From: Acuticoccus yangtzensis | GTDB taxonomy: Bacteria; Pseudomonadota; Alphaproteobacteria; Rhizobiales; Amorphaceae | Direction: 5' to 3' | DNA: 64,000 bases | NCBI RefSeq assembly: GCF_001927245.1 | Contig: NZ_MJUX01000001.1 | Span: 310,001 to 374,000 of the forward strand | Shown here: piece by piece, positions 1 to 8,203 of the stretch | How positions within the stretch are numbered: position 1 is the stretch's first letter | Layout of the letters: every line of letters begins with the position of its first letter | Program-made: the position numbers and the translations under genes | The notes under the pieces: generated by a model | Told to the model about the DNA's origin: nothing | What the model saw: only the letters and a program-made list of their open reading frames with translations | Database searches by the model: none

Positions 1-1067
1 GACTCGGACGACCCGCCGACCTTCATGCCTTCCGAACAGCCGACGAGGCCGATGATGAGGGCCATGAAGGGCGCCTTGGCGATGCCGATCCAGAACTCGA
101 GCGGCGTCACCACCTCGTTCAGCCGGTTGAGGAAGACGTCCGGCGAGATGCCGAGCGACGACCACGAAATCAGCATCGCGCCGACGATGGCGGCGATGTC
201 CGACAGGAAGGCGAGGATGGGCATCGCCAGCATCAGCGCCATGAGGCGCGGCACGACGAGGACCTCGACGGGGTCGAGGCCGAGGGTGGTGAGGGCGTCC
301 ACCTCCTCGCGCATCCTCATGGCGCCGATTTCGGCGGTGAAGGCCGAGCCGGAGCGGCCGGCGACGAGGATCGCCGCGAGCAGCACGCCGAGTTCGCGCA
401 GGATGAGGATGCCCGACATGTCGACCACGAAGATCGTGGCGCCGAAGGAGGAGAGATAGAAGCCGCCCTGCTGCGCCACGATGAGGCCGACGAGGAAGCT
501 CATCAGCATGACGATCGGCACCGCGCCGCGGCAGGAGCGGTCGAAGTTGGCGAGGACGGAGGTCAGGCGGAGGCGGCGGAAATGGGTGAACAGGGTGGCG
601 AGCCGCCAGCCGAACACGCCGAGCATCGACAGAAGGGCGAGGAGGTCGTGGCCCACCTCCACCGTCGTCTTTCCGACGCTGTTGAAGGTGCGCACGATGG
701 CGTAGGGCTGGCGCGGACGGTCGAGCATGCGCGGGATGTGCGCCTCGATCTCCTCCAGCAGGAATTCGACCCGCGGGCTGGCGTCGGTCAGCTCGACCCG
801 GTGGCCGGTGAACTCGGCGCGGGCCCGCTCGCGGTGGATGATCCAGGCGCCGGCGGTGTCGGCCATGAAGACGCCGGAGAGGTCGAACACGATGTCCGCC
901 GCCCCGGTACCGCGGCCGCCGAGCGCCTTGTCGAGCGCCGCGACGGCGCGCTCCGCCGCGTCGGCGGTGCTGACGGTCCAGCTCCCGGCGAAGGTGGCGG
1001 TGACTTTGTCGCCGTCCCGGTGGGTCTTCACCGTCGGCGTCGGGGATGGGGCGTGCGCGTCCATCAT
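1..1067 (-). CDS. MlaE/YrbE-type ABC transporter permease with N-terminal STAS domain (partial)
   Basis: Inner-membrane permease of the MlaE family, which moves phospholipids or other lipids between the inner and outer membrane together with an MlaF ATPase and an MlaD partner. The reading frame starts at ATG 1067 (a second ATG lies at 1064) and runs without a stop off the left edge of the window, so at least 355 residues are seen and the C-terminus is missing. Residues of about 15-110 look like a STAS domain (MlaB-like) fused to the permease, a common arrangement in alphaproteobacteria. The permease part shows the family signature AGRSGSAFTAEIGAM followed by RMREEVDALTTLG, and several hydrophobic segments. 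The ATPase and MlaD genes would be expected further left. The family call is firm; the exact lipid substrate cannot be read. Confidence 0.88.
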   Translation of the reverse strand, partial: MMDAHAPSPTPTVKTHRDGDKVTATFAGSWTVSTADAAERAVAALDKALGGRGTGAADIVFDLSGVFMADTAGAWIIHRERARAEFTGHRVELTDASPRVEFLLEEIEAHIPRMLDRPRQPYAIVRTFNSVGKTTVEVGHDLLALLSMLGVFGWRLATLFTHFRRLRLTSVLANFDRSCRGAVPIVMLMSFLVGLIVAQQGGFYLSSFGATIFVVDMSGILILRELGVLLAAILVAGRSGSAFTAEIGAMRMREEVDALTTLGLDPVEVLVVPRLMALMLAMPILAFLSDIAAIVGAMLISWSSLGISPDVFLNRLNEVVTPLEFWIGIAKAPFMALIIGLVGCSEGMKVGGSSE

Positions 1068-1226
1068 CTCGTCTTTTGCGTGGTCGCTTTAGGTGGTAGC
1101 TCCAACACGCGGTTTCGTCATCAGGCGAAGGGTCGCGCGGGGCCATATGGCACCCTGCGGGGTCCGTGTTGCATCATGTCGGCAACACGTGAAAAGTCCG
1201 CATCTATCGAGAAGGAAGCCGTGCTT

Positions 1227-2237
1227 ATGGAACTCGAACGGCCTTACCTGTTGTTTCTGGGCGACGTTCCGGACGCCCTGGCCGCCAAAACCAGCCTCGG
1301 CATCGTCGACTGGCGGCGCGATTGGTGCGTCGGCCAATGGCGGCTGCCTGGATGCAAGGCGGACGCGAAACTTCCCGAGATGAACGCGACCGACGCCGCC
1401 GCCCAGGGCGCCAAGACGATGGTGGTCGGCGTCGTCAATGCAGGCGGCGTGCTCCCGGACCATTGGGTGACGTCGATCATCGAGGCGCTGGAAGCCGGGC
1501 TCGACATCGCGTCGGGTCTCCACAAGCCGCTCGCCTCCGTTCCCGCGATCGCCGAAGCCGCCGCCAAGACCGGCCAGCGGCTGATCGACGTGCGCCTGTC
1601 CAAGCAGTCCTTCGACACCGGCAAGGGCACCAAGCGGCCCGGCAAGCGCCTGCTGACGGTGGGCACGGACTGTTCGGTCGGCAAGAAATATACGGCACTG
1701 GCGCTGGAAGCCGGCATGAACGCCAAGGGCTTCAACGCCACCTTCTGCGCCACGGGACAGACGGGCGTCTTCATCTCCGGCCGCGGCGTGGCGATCGACG
1801 CGGTGGTGGCCGACTTCATTTCCGGCGCCGCCGAATGGCTGACGCCGGCGACCGAGCCGGACGCCTGGCAGATCGTCGAGGGACAGGGCTCGCTCTTCCA
1901 CCCGTCCTTCGCGGGCGTGTCGCTCGGCCTCTTGCACGGCGCTCAGCCGGACGCCTTCGTGGTCTGTCACGAGCCGACGCGCACGACGATGCGCGGCGTG
2001 AAGACCCCGCTACCGTCGATCGCCGAGGTGATCGAGGCCAACATCGCCATGGGCAAGCTCACCAACCCGGACATCCACGCGGTCGGCATCGCGGTGAACA
2101 CGGCGGCGCTGGAGGACGGTGCGGCGCGGGCGCTGCTCTACGAGCTGGCCACCGAGCACAACCTTCCGACCATCGACCCGGTGCGCTTCGGCGTGGAGCC
2201 GATCGTCGACGCGCTGGCGGCGGAGTATCTCGCGTGA
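1227..2237 (+). CDS. dgcN: D-glutamate N-acetyltransferase DgcN (DUF1611 family)
   Basis: Predicted 336-residue member of the DUF1611 family, whose characterised member DgcN acetylates D-glutamate to N-acetyl-D-glutamate in the bacterial D-glutamate degradation route. The protein has a P-loop-like motif GTDCSVGKKYT at about residues 146-156 and a following CATGQTGVFISGRGVAID stretch, both typical of this family. ATG 1227 is chosen because GAAGGAAG lies about 8 bases upstream and homologues begin close to MELERPYLLFLGD; an upstream in-frame ATG near 1176 is possible. The stop overlaps the start of the next gene, which encodes the partner enzyme DgcA, and this pairing is the best support for the call. 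It could act on a related acyl-amino acid instead. Confidence 0.85.
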   Translation: MELERPYLLFLGDVPDALAAKTSLGIVDWRRDWCVGQWRLPGCKADAKLPEMNATDAAAQGAKTMVVGVVNAGGVLPDHWVTSIIEALEAGLDIASGLHKPLASVPAIAEAAAKTGQRLIDVRLSKQSFDTGKGTKRPGKRLLTVGTDCSVGKKYTALALEAGMNAKGFNATFCATGQTGVFISGRGVAIDAVVADFISGAAEWLTPATEPDAWQIVEGQGSLFHPSFAGVSLGLLHGAQPDAFVVCHEPTRTTMRGVKTPLPSIAEVIEANIAMGKLTNPDIHAVGIAVNTAALEDGAARALLYELATEHNLPTIDPVRFGVEPIVDALAAEYLA

Positions 2238-3214
2238 TGCGCCTGACCGCACGGGCGGAGGACTTCCCCATCGCCGGCGTCTTCTCCATCGCGCGCGAGA
2301 GGCGGACCGTGAGCCGCGTCGTTGTGGCGGAGATCTCGGACGGCACCCATACGGGGCGCGGCGAGGCGGTGCCCTATCCGCGCTACGGCGAGTCCGTCGA
2401 GGGTGTGCTGGCCGACATCATGGCGCTGGCGCCGCAGGTGGCGGACGGGCTGACCCGCGAGGCGCTGCAGGAGGCGATGAAGGCGGGCGCGGCGCGCAAC
2501 GCGATCGACCTCGCCTTCTGGGACCTCGAGGCCAAGCAGACCGGCGTTCGCGTCGCCGACCGGATCGGCCGGACGATGGCGCCGGTGACGACCGCCTACA
2601 CCATCGGCCTCGGCGAGCCGGACGAGATGGCGGAGGCCGCGAAGGCCGCCGGTGAGCGTCCTCTCCTGAAGATCAAGCTCGGCCGGCCGAACGGCGACCC
2701 GGAGCGCATCGCCGCGGTGCGTGCCGCGGTGCCGGGCGCGACGCTCATCGTCGACGCCAACGAGGGCTGGAGCGAGAACAACGTTCTCATCAACATGTCC
2801 GCCTGCGCCGCGGCGAAGGTGGCGCTGATCGAGCAGCCGCTGCCGGCCGCGCGCGACGGTGTGCTGGCGACGATCTCGCACCCGGTGCCGGTGTGCGCGG
2901 ACGAGAGCGCGCACACGTCGAAAGAGTTGGCGGCGCTGGCGAGCAAGTACGATGCGGTGAACATCAAGCTCGACAAGACGGGCGGGCTGACCGAGGCGCT
3001 GAAGACCTATGCCGAGGCCGAGCGGCTGGGGCTAAAGATCATGGTCGGCTGCATGGTGACGACCTCGCTCGGCATCGCGCCCGCCATGCTGCTGGCGCCG
3101 GGCGCCGACTTCGCCGACGTGGACGGCCCGCTGATGCTCGCCCGCGACCGCGAGCCGGGTCTCGTCTATGAAGGCTCGGTGGTCTCCCCGCCCACGGCGG
3201 AGCTTTGGGGCTGA
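2237..3214 (+). CDS. dgcA: N-acetyl-D-glutamate racemase DgcA (dipeptide-epimerase-like, enolase superfamily)
   Basis: Predicted 325-residue enolase-superfamily enzyme related to L-Ala-D/L-Glu epimerase. In the DgcN-DgcA pathway it converts N-acetyl-D-glutamate to N-acetyl-L-glutamate, which is then deacetylated to L-glutamate. Catalytic landmarks are visible in order: the KIKLG lysine motif, metal ligands in VDANEGW, IEQPLP and CADES, and the second lysine in NIKLDKTGG. The length is normal for the family. The ATG at 2237 overlaps the dgcN stop (ATGA), so the pair should be translationally coupled. An ordinary muropeptide epimerase is the alternative; the neighbour favours DgcA. A strong hairpin follows at 3227-3249. 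Confidence 0.85.
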   Translation: MRLTARAEDFPIAGVFSIARERRTVSRVVVAEISDGTHTGRGEAVPYPRYGESVEGVLADIMALAPQVADGLTREALQEAMKAGAARNAIDLAFWDLEAKQTGVRVADRIGRTMAPVTTAYTIGLGEPDEMAEAAKAAGERPLLKIKLGRPNGDPERIAAVRAAVPGATLIVDANEGWSENNVLINMSACAAAKVALIEQPLPAARDGVLATISHPVPVCADESAHTSKELAALASKYDAVNIKLDKTGGLTEALKTYAEAERLGLKIMVGCMVTTSLGIAPAMLLAPGADFADVDGPLMLARDREPGLVYEGSVVSPPTAELWG

Positions 3215-3226
3215 GGCAGGCCCACC

Positions 3227-3249
3227 CCTGACCGGCCCGGCCGGTCAGG
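3227..3249. terminator. Perfect 10-bp hairpin between convergent genes
   Basis: Left arm CCTGACCGGC (3227-3236), three-base loop, right arm GCCGGTCAGG (3240-3249). It lies between dgcA (ends 3214) and the convergent dehydratase gene (ends 3277) and probably terminates transcription in both directions, although no clear T-run follows. The right arm merges with a 16-bp tandem repeat. Confidence 0.6.
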
Positions 3250-3288
3250 TATCCAGCGAGTCAGAAATCCAGCCAGTCACGCGTCCAG
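3241..3288. repeat. 16-bp tandem repeat x3 spanning the dehydratase stop codon
   Basis: Three successive 16-base units (3241-3256, 3257-3272, 3273-3288) share the pattern c.agtca....tccag on the + strand. The third unit contains the stop codon of the minus-strand dehydratase gene (tca at 3277-3279) and its last codons, so the 3' end of the gene has been tandemly duplicated downstream. Units agree at most positions but are not identical, so the duplication is not recent. Confidence 0.7.
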
Positions 3289-4263
3289 CGCACGGATGAG
3301 GGTCGCGGGGTCGACGTTGCCGCCGGACAGGACCACGACCACCGTCTCGCCCTCGACGTCCACCAGGCCGCCCAGGAGCGCGGCTAAGGCGATGGCGCCG
3401 CCCGGCTCGGTGACGAGCTTCAACTCGTGGAAGGCGAAGGCCATCGCGCGGTAGATCAGCTCGTCCGGCACGGCGACGCCGGGCTTGGCGAGCCGCGCCA
3501 TCACCGGAAACGTCAATTCGCCCGGCTGCTGCGACATCAGCGCGTCGGCGATGGAGCCGGTGCGCGCGGTGTTGGTCTCGCGCTGGCCGCTGACGAGGGA
3601 GCGGGTGGTATCGTCGAACCCTTCAGGCTCCACCGGCTGGCAGATCGCCGTGGGCATGCGCGTCTTGATCGCCGTGGCGATGCCGGACAGCAGCCCGCCG
3701 CCGGACACCGGCACCATGACGCGGTCGGGCGTCACGCCCAGCGCGGCGAGGTCCTCGGCGATCTCGAGTCCGACGGTGCCCTGACCCGCCATCACGCCGG
3801 GATCATCGTAGGGCGAGACGAAGGTGGACCCGGTTTCCGCCGCGATGCCGTTGGCGATGGCGACGCGGTCGTCATTCTCGCGATGGTAGCTGACGACCTT
3901 GGCGCCGGACCTCTTGGTGCGCTCGACTTTGATGGCCGGCGCGTCGTGCGGCATGACGATGGTCGCCGGAATGCCTGCGACGCGCGCCGCCTCGGCCACC
4001 CCTTGGGCATGGTTGCCGGAGGAGCAGGCGACGACGCCGCGCTGGCGCGTCCCGTCCGGAATGCGGGCGATGGCGTTGGTGGCGCCGCGGATCTTGAACG
4101 ACCCGGTGCGCTGCAGGCATTCGGGCTTGATGTAGACCCGCGCCCCGACGGCACTGTCCAGCACCGTGGACGACATCATCGGCGTGCGGACGATCCGGCC
4201 CATGAGACGGCTCGCGGCCGCCTCGATGTCGGCATCGGTTATCGCGACTTGAGGCTCATCCAT
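3277..4263 (-). CDS. Threonine/serine dehydratase-like PLP enzyme (fold type II)
   Basis: Predicted 328-residue enzyme of the threonine ammonia-lyase/serine racemase family, which deaminates threonine or serine (or racemises serine) with pyridoxal phosphate. The PLP lysine is K57 in GSFKIRGA, followed by SSGNHAQG and the glycine-rich phosphate loop SGGGLLSG. There is no C-terminal ACT domain, so it is the short catabolic type rather than IlvA biosynthetic threonine deaminase. ATG 4263 is chosen because the family begins near here; it overlaps the upstream phosphoesterase gene by 8 bases, which indicates one operon. The related ectoine-pathway protein EutB is an alternative, but no ectoine genes are nearby. 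The stop codon lies inside a 16-bp tandem repeat. Confidence 0.85.
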   Translation of the reverse strand: MDEPQVAITDADIEAAASRLMGRIVRTPMMSSTVLDSAVGARVYIKPECLQRTGSFKIRGATNAIARIPDGTRQRGVVACSSGNHAQGVAEAARVAGIPATIVMPHDAPAIKVERTKRSGAKVVSYHRENDDRVAIANGIAAETGSTFVSPYDDPGVMAGQGTVGLEIAEDLAALGVTPDRVMVPVSGGGLLSGIATAIKTRMPTAICQPVEPEGFDDTTRSLVSGQRETNTARTGSIADALMSQQPGELTFPVMARLAKPGVAVPDELIYRAMAFAFHELKLVTEPGGAIALAALLGGLVDVEGETVVVVLSGGNVDPATLIRALDA

Positions 4264-5092
4264 CGTTCGCCACCGGCTCGTTGTTCTCAAACAGGACGGG
4301 CGTCCCGTATCGCTCAACATAGCCGATATGTGACACGGCGCGCCCATTTTCGACGATATGCACACCGTAGGCCGGGGGCTCCATCGCCAGCCCCATCGGA
4401 ACGGTCTCGTCGAGCGCCATGGAGACCTGATGCGCCACGCCCGGAATCGCCATCACCGGAACGCCGCTGACCTCGGAGACGATGGTCCGGTGGACGTGGC
4501 CGCAGACGATGCGCAGCACGTTCTCGTGCCGCGCCAGCACCTTGGCGAAGGCGCGCGCGTCGTTGAGGCCGATCGCGTCCATGAAGCCGATCCCGCTTTC
4601 GAACGGCGGGTGGTGCATGGCGATGAGCGTCGGCCCCGCGGTCTTCAGCGTGGCGTCGAGCCAGGCGAGCTGCGCCTCGCCGAGTTCCCCGTGGTGGACG
4701 TTCTCGGCGATCTGGTCGACCGACGTGTCGAGAGCGATGAGGGTGACGCCGGCGACGGTGTGGGCGTGGCACGCCTTGCCGGGCACAGGCTCGTCCGCGA
4801 ATCCGGGGAAGGCCGCGAAGGCGGCGCGCAGGGTCGCCGTGGAATCGTGGTTGCCGGGGATCGCGATCACCGGGGCGCCGAAGCGCGCCAGCAGCATCGC
4901 CGCCCGGTTGTACGCATCCTCTTCGCCGAGGTCGGTGACGTCGCCGGTGACGATGACGGCGTCGATCTCGCTGTGGCGCTGGTTGATCGCGTCGATGGCG
5001 TCGACCAGGAAGCGGTCGGTGTCGATGCGTCCTAGCGTCAAAATGCCGGGAGGGCGCAAATGAAGATCGGTGATTTGTACGAAGACCGCCAT
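4256..5092 (-). CDS. Calcineurin-like metallophosphoesterase (CpdA/GpdQ-like)
   Basis: Predicted 278-residue class III cyclic nucleotide phosphodiesterase-like enzyme. All metal-binding motifs are present in order: D9 and H11 in QITDLHL, GDVTD, GNHDS, the histidine in MHHPPFE, and GHVHR. Such proteins cleave cAMP (CpdA) or glycerophosphodiesters (GpdQ), and the sequence alone does not separate them. It ends inside the start of the dehydratase gene (8-base overlap), so the two are co-transcribed, with no obvious biochemical link. The 155 bases between it and the divergent GT39 gene at 5248 must hold both promoters; no clear promoter boxes are seen there. Confidence 0.85.
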   Translation of the reverse strand: MAVFVQITDLHLRPPGILTLGRIDTDRFLVDAIDAINQRHSEIDAVIVTGDVTDLGEEDAYNRAAMLLARFGAPVIAIPGNHDSTATLRAAFAAFPGFADEPVPGKACHAHTVAGVTLIALDTSVDQIAENVHHGELGEAQLAWLDATLKTAGPTLIAMHHPPFESGIGFMDAIGLNDARAFAKVLARHENVLRIVCGHVHRTIVSEVSGVPVMAIPGVAHQVSMALDETVPMGLAMEPPAYGVHIVENGRAVSHIGYVERYGTPVLFENNEPVANDG

Positions 5093-5247
5093 GGGCCGGG
5101 CTCTAGCAGGCGGCCGCGGTGGATGCTACTGCCCCGGCGAGCAACGCTTGTGGAGTGTTGCTCCAACGCCCGCCTCGGGCGCGCCCGCTGGGACGGTGCC
5201 CGTGCTATCGGAGCCCGTCCCCGCTCCGTTCCTCGTAAGGCCATTCC

Positions 5248-6933
5248 ATGTCGACCTTGAATAGAGTGCACCCGCAGGACGGGTCCATGATCGGCCTGTG
5301 GGCCGCCCTCGCGCTGGTCCTCCTGGTGCTCGTCTCATTCGTGCCGGGCCAGTCGAGCGTTCCGCCGCTGGACCGGGACGAGCCGCGCTACACCCAGGCC
5401 ACCAAGCAGATGGTGGAAACGGGCGACTATGTGCGCATCCGCTTCCAGGAGGCGCCGCGGCACAAGAAGCCGATCGGCATCCACTGGCTGCAGGCGGGCG
5501 CGGTGGCGCTGTCGGGCGACGGGGCGGAGGCGCCGCTGTGGGTCTACCGCATCCCCTCTCTGCTCGGGGCGATCGCCGCGGTGGGTCTGTCGATCTGGAC
5601 GGCGCGGGCCTTCCTGCCGCTCGGCGCCGCAACAGTTGTCGGCGGCCTCGTCGGCGCGATGGTGATCCTCGGCGTGGAAGCGCGGCTTGCGAAGACCGAC
5701 GCGGTGCTCCTCGCCACGGTGCTTCTGATGCAAGGAGCGCTGGCGCGGGTGTGGCTCGACAAGGCGAAAGGCTGGGCGGCCCCCCTCACCTTCTGGATCG
5801 GCCTGGCGCTCGGCATCCTCGTCAAAGGGCCGATCGCGCCGATGGTGGCGGTGTTCACCGTCGCCGTTCTGATGTGGCTGGACGACCGGCGGCTGTTCGG
5901 GCGCCTGAGGCCGCTGGCGGGGCTCGTCATCCTGGCCGCCATCTGCCTGCCGTGGTTCGTGGCGATCTGGCGGGCGACGGACGGCGCTTTCTTCACCACC
6001 GCGCTCGGCACCGACTTCCTCGGCAAGGCGGCTACGGGTCAAGAGGGGCACTGGGCGCCGCCTTTGACGCACCTCGCCTTCTTCTTTGCGGTGGCGTGGC
6101 CGATGGCGCCGTTCGCCATCGCCAGCCTCGCCGGGTTCTGGAAGGAGCGCGGCGCGGCGCTCCTCTTCGCGGCGGCCTGGGTCATCCCCGGCTGGATCGT
6201 GTTCGAGGCGACGCCCACCAAGCTGCCGCACTACACGCTGCCGCTGCTGCCGGGGATCGCGCTCGCCAGCGTCGCCGTCCTCGCCACCACCACGCCGCCG
6301 GTGCTGCTGCGCCGCCTCGCGGCCCTCGCCCTCGGCCTCGCCCCGGTGGGGATGGTGGCCGCCGCGCTCGCCGCGCCCTCGGCGGTGGCCTACGCGGTGG
6401 GACAGCCGCTCGACATCGCCGCCCACCTCGTGACGCTGGCGACGCCGATCGGCCTCGCCGCTGCGGCGATCGGCGCCTATGGCGGCGTCTGCCTGTGGCG
6501 CGGTGTCCCGGCGCTGTCGGCCAGGGTGGCGGGATCGGCCATCGCCTCCGCGGCGGTCGCGCAGATGGTGGTGTGGGGGATGATCGTCCCCAACATCAAG
6601 CCGCTGTGGGTGAGCCCGGCGCTGGTTGCGGCGGCCGAGGAAGTCTCAGGCTGCCCCCATCCGCGCCTTGCCAGCGTCGGCGGGTTCAACGAGCCGAGCA
6701 TGATCTTCCTCGCCGGAACGGACACGATGTTGACCGGCCCCGAAGAGGCGGTGGCGCTGGCGGCGGCACAGGACTGCGTCGTCATCGTCTCGCGCGAGCG
6801 CACGACGCCGGCGGTGCGCGAGGCGGCCGCTGCGGCGGGGGTGACGCTCGCCGAGCCAACGGTGGTGGAGGGCTTCAACATCTCCAAGGGCGACCCGGTG
6901 CGGCTGACGCTTTTCGTGCGCACTGCCCCATAA
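5248..6933 (+). CDS. GT39/ArnT-like polyprenyl-phosphate-sugar glycosyltransferase
   Basis: Predicted 561-residue polytopic membrane glycosyltransferase of the GT-C fold (ArnT/PMT family). These enzymes take a sugar from a polyprenyl-phosphate carrier on the periplasmic side and attach it to lipid A, core sugar or protein. A first membrane segment at residues 13-30 is followed by the acidic catalytic motif DRDEPRYTQATKQM in the first periplasmic loop and HKKPIGIHWLQ, both characteristic of ArnT and the rhizobial Rgt galacturonosyltransferases. About 12 hydrophobic segments follow. The next two genes encode a GT2 polyprenyl-phosphate-sugar synthase and a small LAB_N protein, a set consistent with making, handling and using one lipid-linked sugar. 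The sugar itself cannot be read. Confidence 0.86.
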   Translation: MSTLNRVHPQDGSMIGLWAALALVLLVLVSFVPGQSSVPPLDRDEPRYTQATKQMVETGDYVRIRFQEAPRHKKPIGIHWLQAGAVALSGDGAEAPLWVYRIPSLLGAIAAVGLSIWTARAFLPLGAATVVGGLVGAMVILGVEARLAKTDAVLLATVLLMQGALARVWLDKAKGWAAPLTFWIGLALGILVKGPIAPMVAVFTVAVLMWLDDRRLFGRLRPLAGLVILAAICLPWFVAIWRATDGAFFTTALGTDFLGKAATGQEGHWAPPLTHLAFFFAVAWPMAPFAIASLAGFWKERGAALLFAAAWVIPGWIVFEATPTKLPHYTLPLLPGIALASVAVLATTTPPVLLRRLAALALGLAPVGMVAAALAAPSAVAYAVGQPLDIAAHLVTLATPIGLAAAAIGAYGGVCLWRGVPALSARVAGSAIASAAVAQMVVWGMIVPNIKPLWVSPALVAAAEEVSGCPHPRLASVGGFNEPSMIFLAGTDTMLTGPEEAVALAAAQDCVVIVSRERTTPAVREAAAAAGVTLAEPTVVEGFNISKGDPVRLTLFVRTAP

Positions 6934-7077
6934 AGCGGCACGCCGCGGGCACAGGTTGCCCGCGCTCAATACAGACATGATCGAAGCGTGCACTTGTCGC
7001 ACGGGACAACTGCCTCTAGAGACGGCGCTTGCCGCACCGCCTCTTCGAGCGGCCCGCCACCTCCCCCGGACCGTGCC

Positions 7078-7842
7078 ATGACCTCCCGCGCCGAGACCTC
7101 GAGTGCCATCGCCGACCCTGTCGTGTCGATCCTGATTCCCGCCAAGGACGAAGCGGGCGCGATCGCGGACGTGCTGCGCGAGATCGCCGCCTCGTCGCTC
7201 GCCGAGCCGTGCGAGATGATCGTCATCGACGACGGGTCCGGCGACGGCACGGCGGAGGCGGCGCTGTCGTCCGGCCTTCCCAATGTGCGGGTGCTGCAGC
7301 ACGCCGTGTCGGGCGGCAAGTCGCGGGCGATCCGCGCGGGGGCGATGGCGGCGCGCGGGCGTATCCTCGTCACCGTCGACGGAGACGGACAGAACGATCC
7401 GAAATTCCTCGCCGCTCTGGTGGCGCCGCTTCTGGCCGATCCGGCGATCGGCGTCGTCGCCGGGCAGCGCACGCGGCGGCACGACGGCTGGCGCAAGAAG
7501 CTCGTCTCCAAGATCGCCAACCGGATGCGCCGGGCGATGCTGGCCGACGACACGCGCGACACCGCCTGCGGCCTGAAGGCCATGCGGCGCGACGCTTATC
7601 TGACGATCCCCTTTTTCGACAACAATCACCGCTTCTACCCCGCCCTCTTCATGCGCGAGGGGTGGAAGGTCGGCCATGTGGACGTCGCCGACAGGCCGCG
7701 CGTCCACGGCCAATCCAAGTATGGCGTGCTCGACCGTGCCCTCGTGGGGCTGCCGGACCTTCTCGGCATGTGGTGGCTGCGGCGGCGCGCCAAATCGCGG
7801 CCGGAGGCGCGCGAAGTGTATCAGGAGAGCGTAAATGGCTGA
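7078..7842 (+). CDS. GT2 polyprenyl-phosphate sugar synthase (DPM1/ArnC/RgtE-like)
   Basis: Predicted 254-residue cytoplasmic GT2 transferase that probably loads a nucleotide-activated sugar onto a polyprenyl phosphate. It starts with the typical VSILIPAKDEAGAI nucleotide-binding strand, then VIDDGSGDGT and VTVDGDGQNDP, which carry the metal-binding Asp residues. It lacks the two C-terminal membrane segments of ArnC, as do dolichol-phosphate-mannose synthase and rhizobial RgtE. ATG 7078 fits the family start; earlier in-frame codons would add a low-complexity extension. It overlaps the next gene by 8 bases and follows the GT39 gene by 144 bases. Confidence 0.86.
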   Translation: MTSRAETSSAIADPVVSILIPAKDEAGAIADVLREIAASSLAEPCEMIVIDDGSGDGTAEAALSSGLPNVRVLQHAVSGGKSRAIRAGAMAARGRILVTVDGDGQNDPKFLAALVAPLLADPAIGVVAGQRTRRHDGWRKKLVSKIANRMRRAMLADDTRDTACGLKAMRRDAYLTIPFFDNNHRFYPALFMREGWKVGHVDVADRPRVHGQSKYGVLDRALVGLPDLLGMWWLRRRAKSRPEAREVYQESVNG

Positions 7843-8167
7843 TGTGTGGTCGGGCCTCGGAACGTGGCTTCACGAGGTCTTCGTCGAGCAGTTCGACGTG
7901 TGGATCGCCATCGGCTTCTTCGCCCAGGCGATGTTTTCGGCGCGGTTCATCATCCAGTGGATCGCCTCCGAGCGGGCGGGGCGATCGGTGGTGCCGGTGG
8001 CCTTCTGGTTCTTCTCCATCGCCGGCGGCGGCATCCTATTCGTCTACGCTCTGGCGCGGCAGGACCCGGTCTTCATCGCCGGTCAGGGCACCGGCCTTCT
8101 CATCTATGCGCGCAATCTTTGGCTGATCTTCCGCGAGCGTAAAGGCGCGCTGACGGACGCCGGCTGA
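7835..8167 (+). CDS. LAB_N-domain small membrane protein
   Basis: Predicted 110-residue protein matching the lipid-A-disaccharide-synthase N-terminal (LAB_N) domain, a small membrane module found alone next to GT2 and GT39 genes. Three hydrophobic segments are visible, with motifs WIAIGFFAQAMFSARFIIQW and YARNLWLIFRE. The ATG at 7835 overlaps the GT2 stop by 8 bases, so it is translationally coupled. Its role in such trios is thought to be carriage or flipping of the lipid-linked sugar, but this is inference. A hairpin at 8170-8197 follows directly. Confidence 0.85.
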   Translation: MADVWSGLGTWLHEVFVEQFDVWIAIGFFAQAMFSARFIIQWIASERAGRSVVPVAFWFFSIAGGGILFVYALARQDPVFIAGQGTGLLIYARNLWLIFRERKGALTDAG

Positions 8168-8169
8168 GG

Positions 8170-8197
8170 CGGTCCGGCCCCCTGGGGAGCCGGACCG
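8170..8197. terminator. Bidirectional terminator-like hairpin
   Basis: CGGTCCGGC (8170-8178) pairs with GCCGGACCG (8189-8197), and the loop contains cccc/gggg that can extend the stem. It lies between the LAB_N gene (ends 8167) and the convergent metC gene (ends 8204), where both transcripts must end. Confidence 0.6.
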
Positions 8198-8203
8198 GGC
8201 GCA

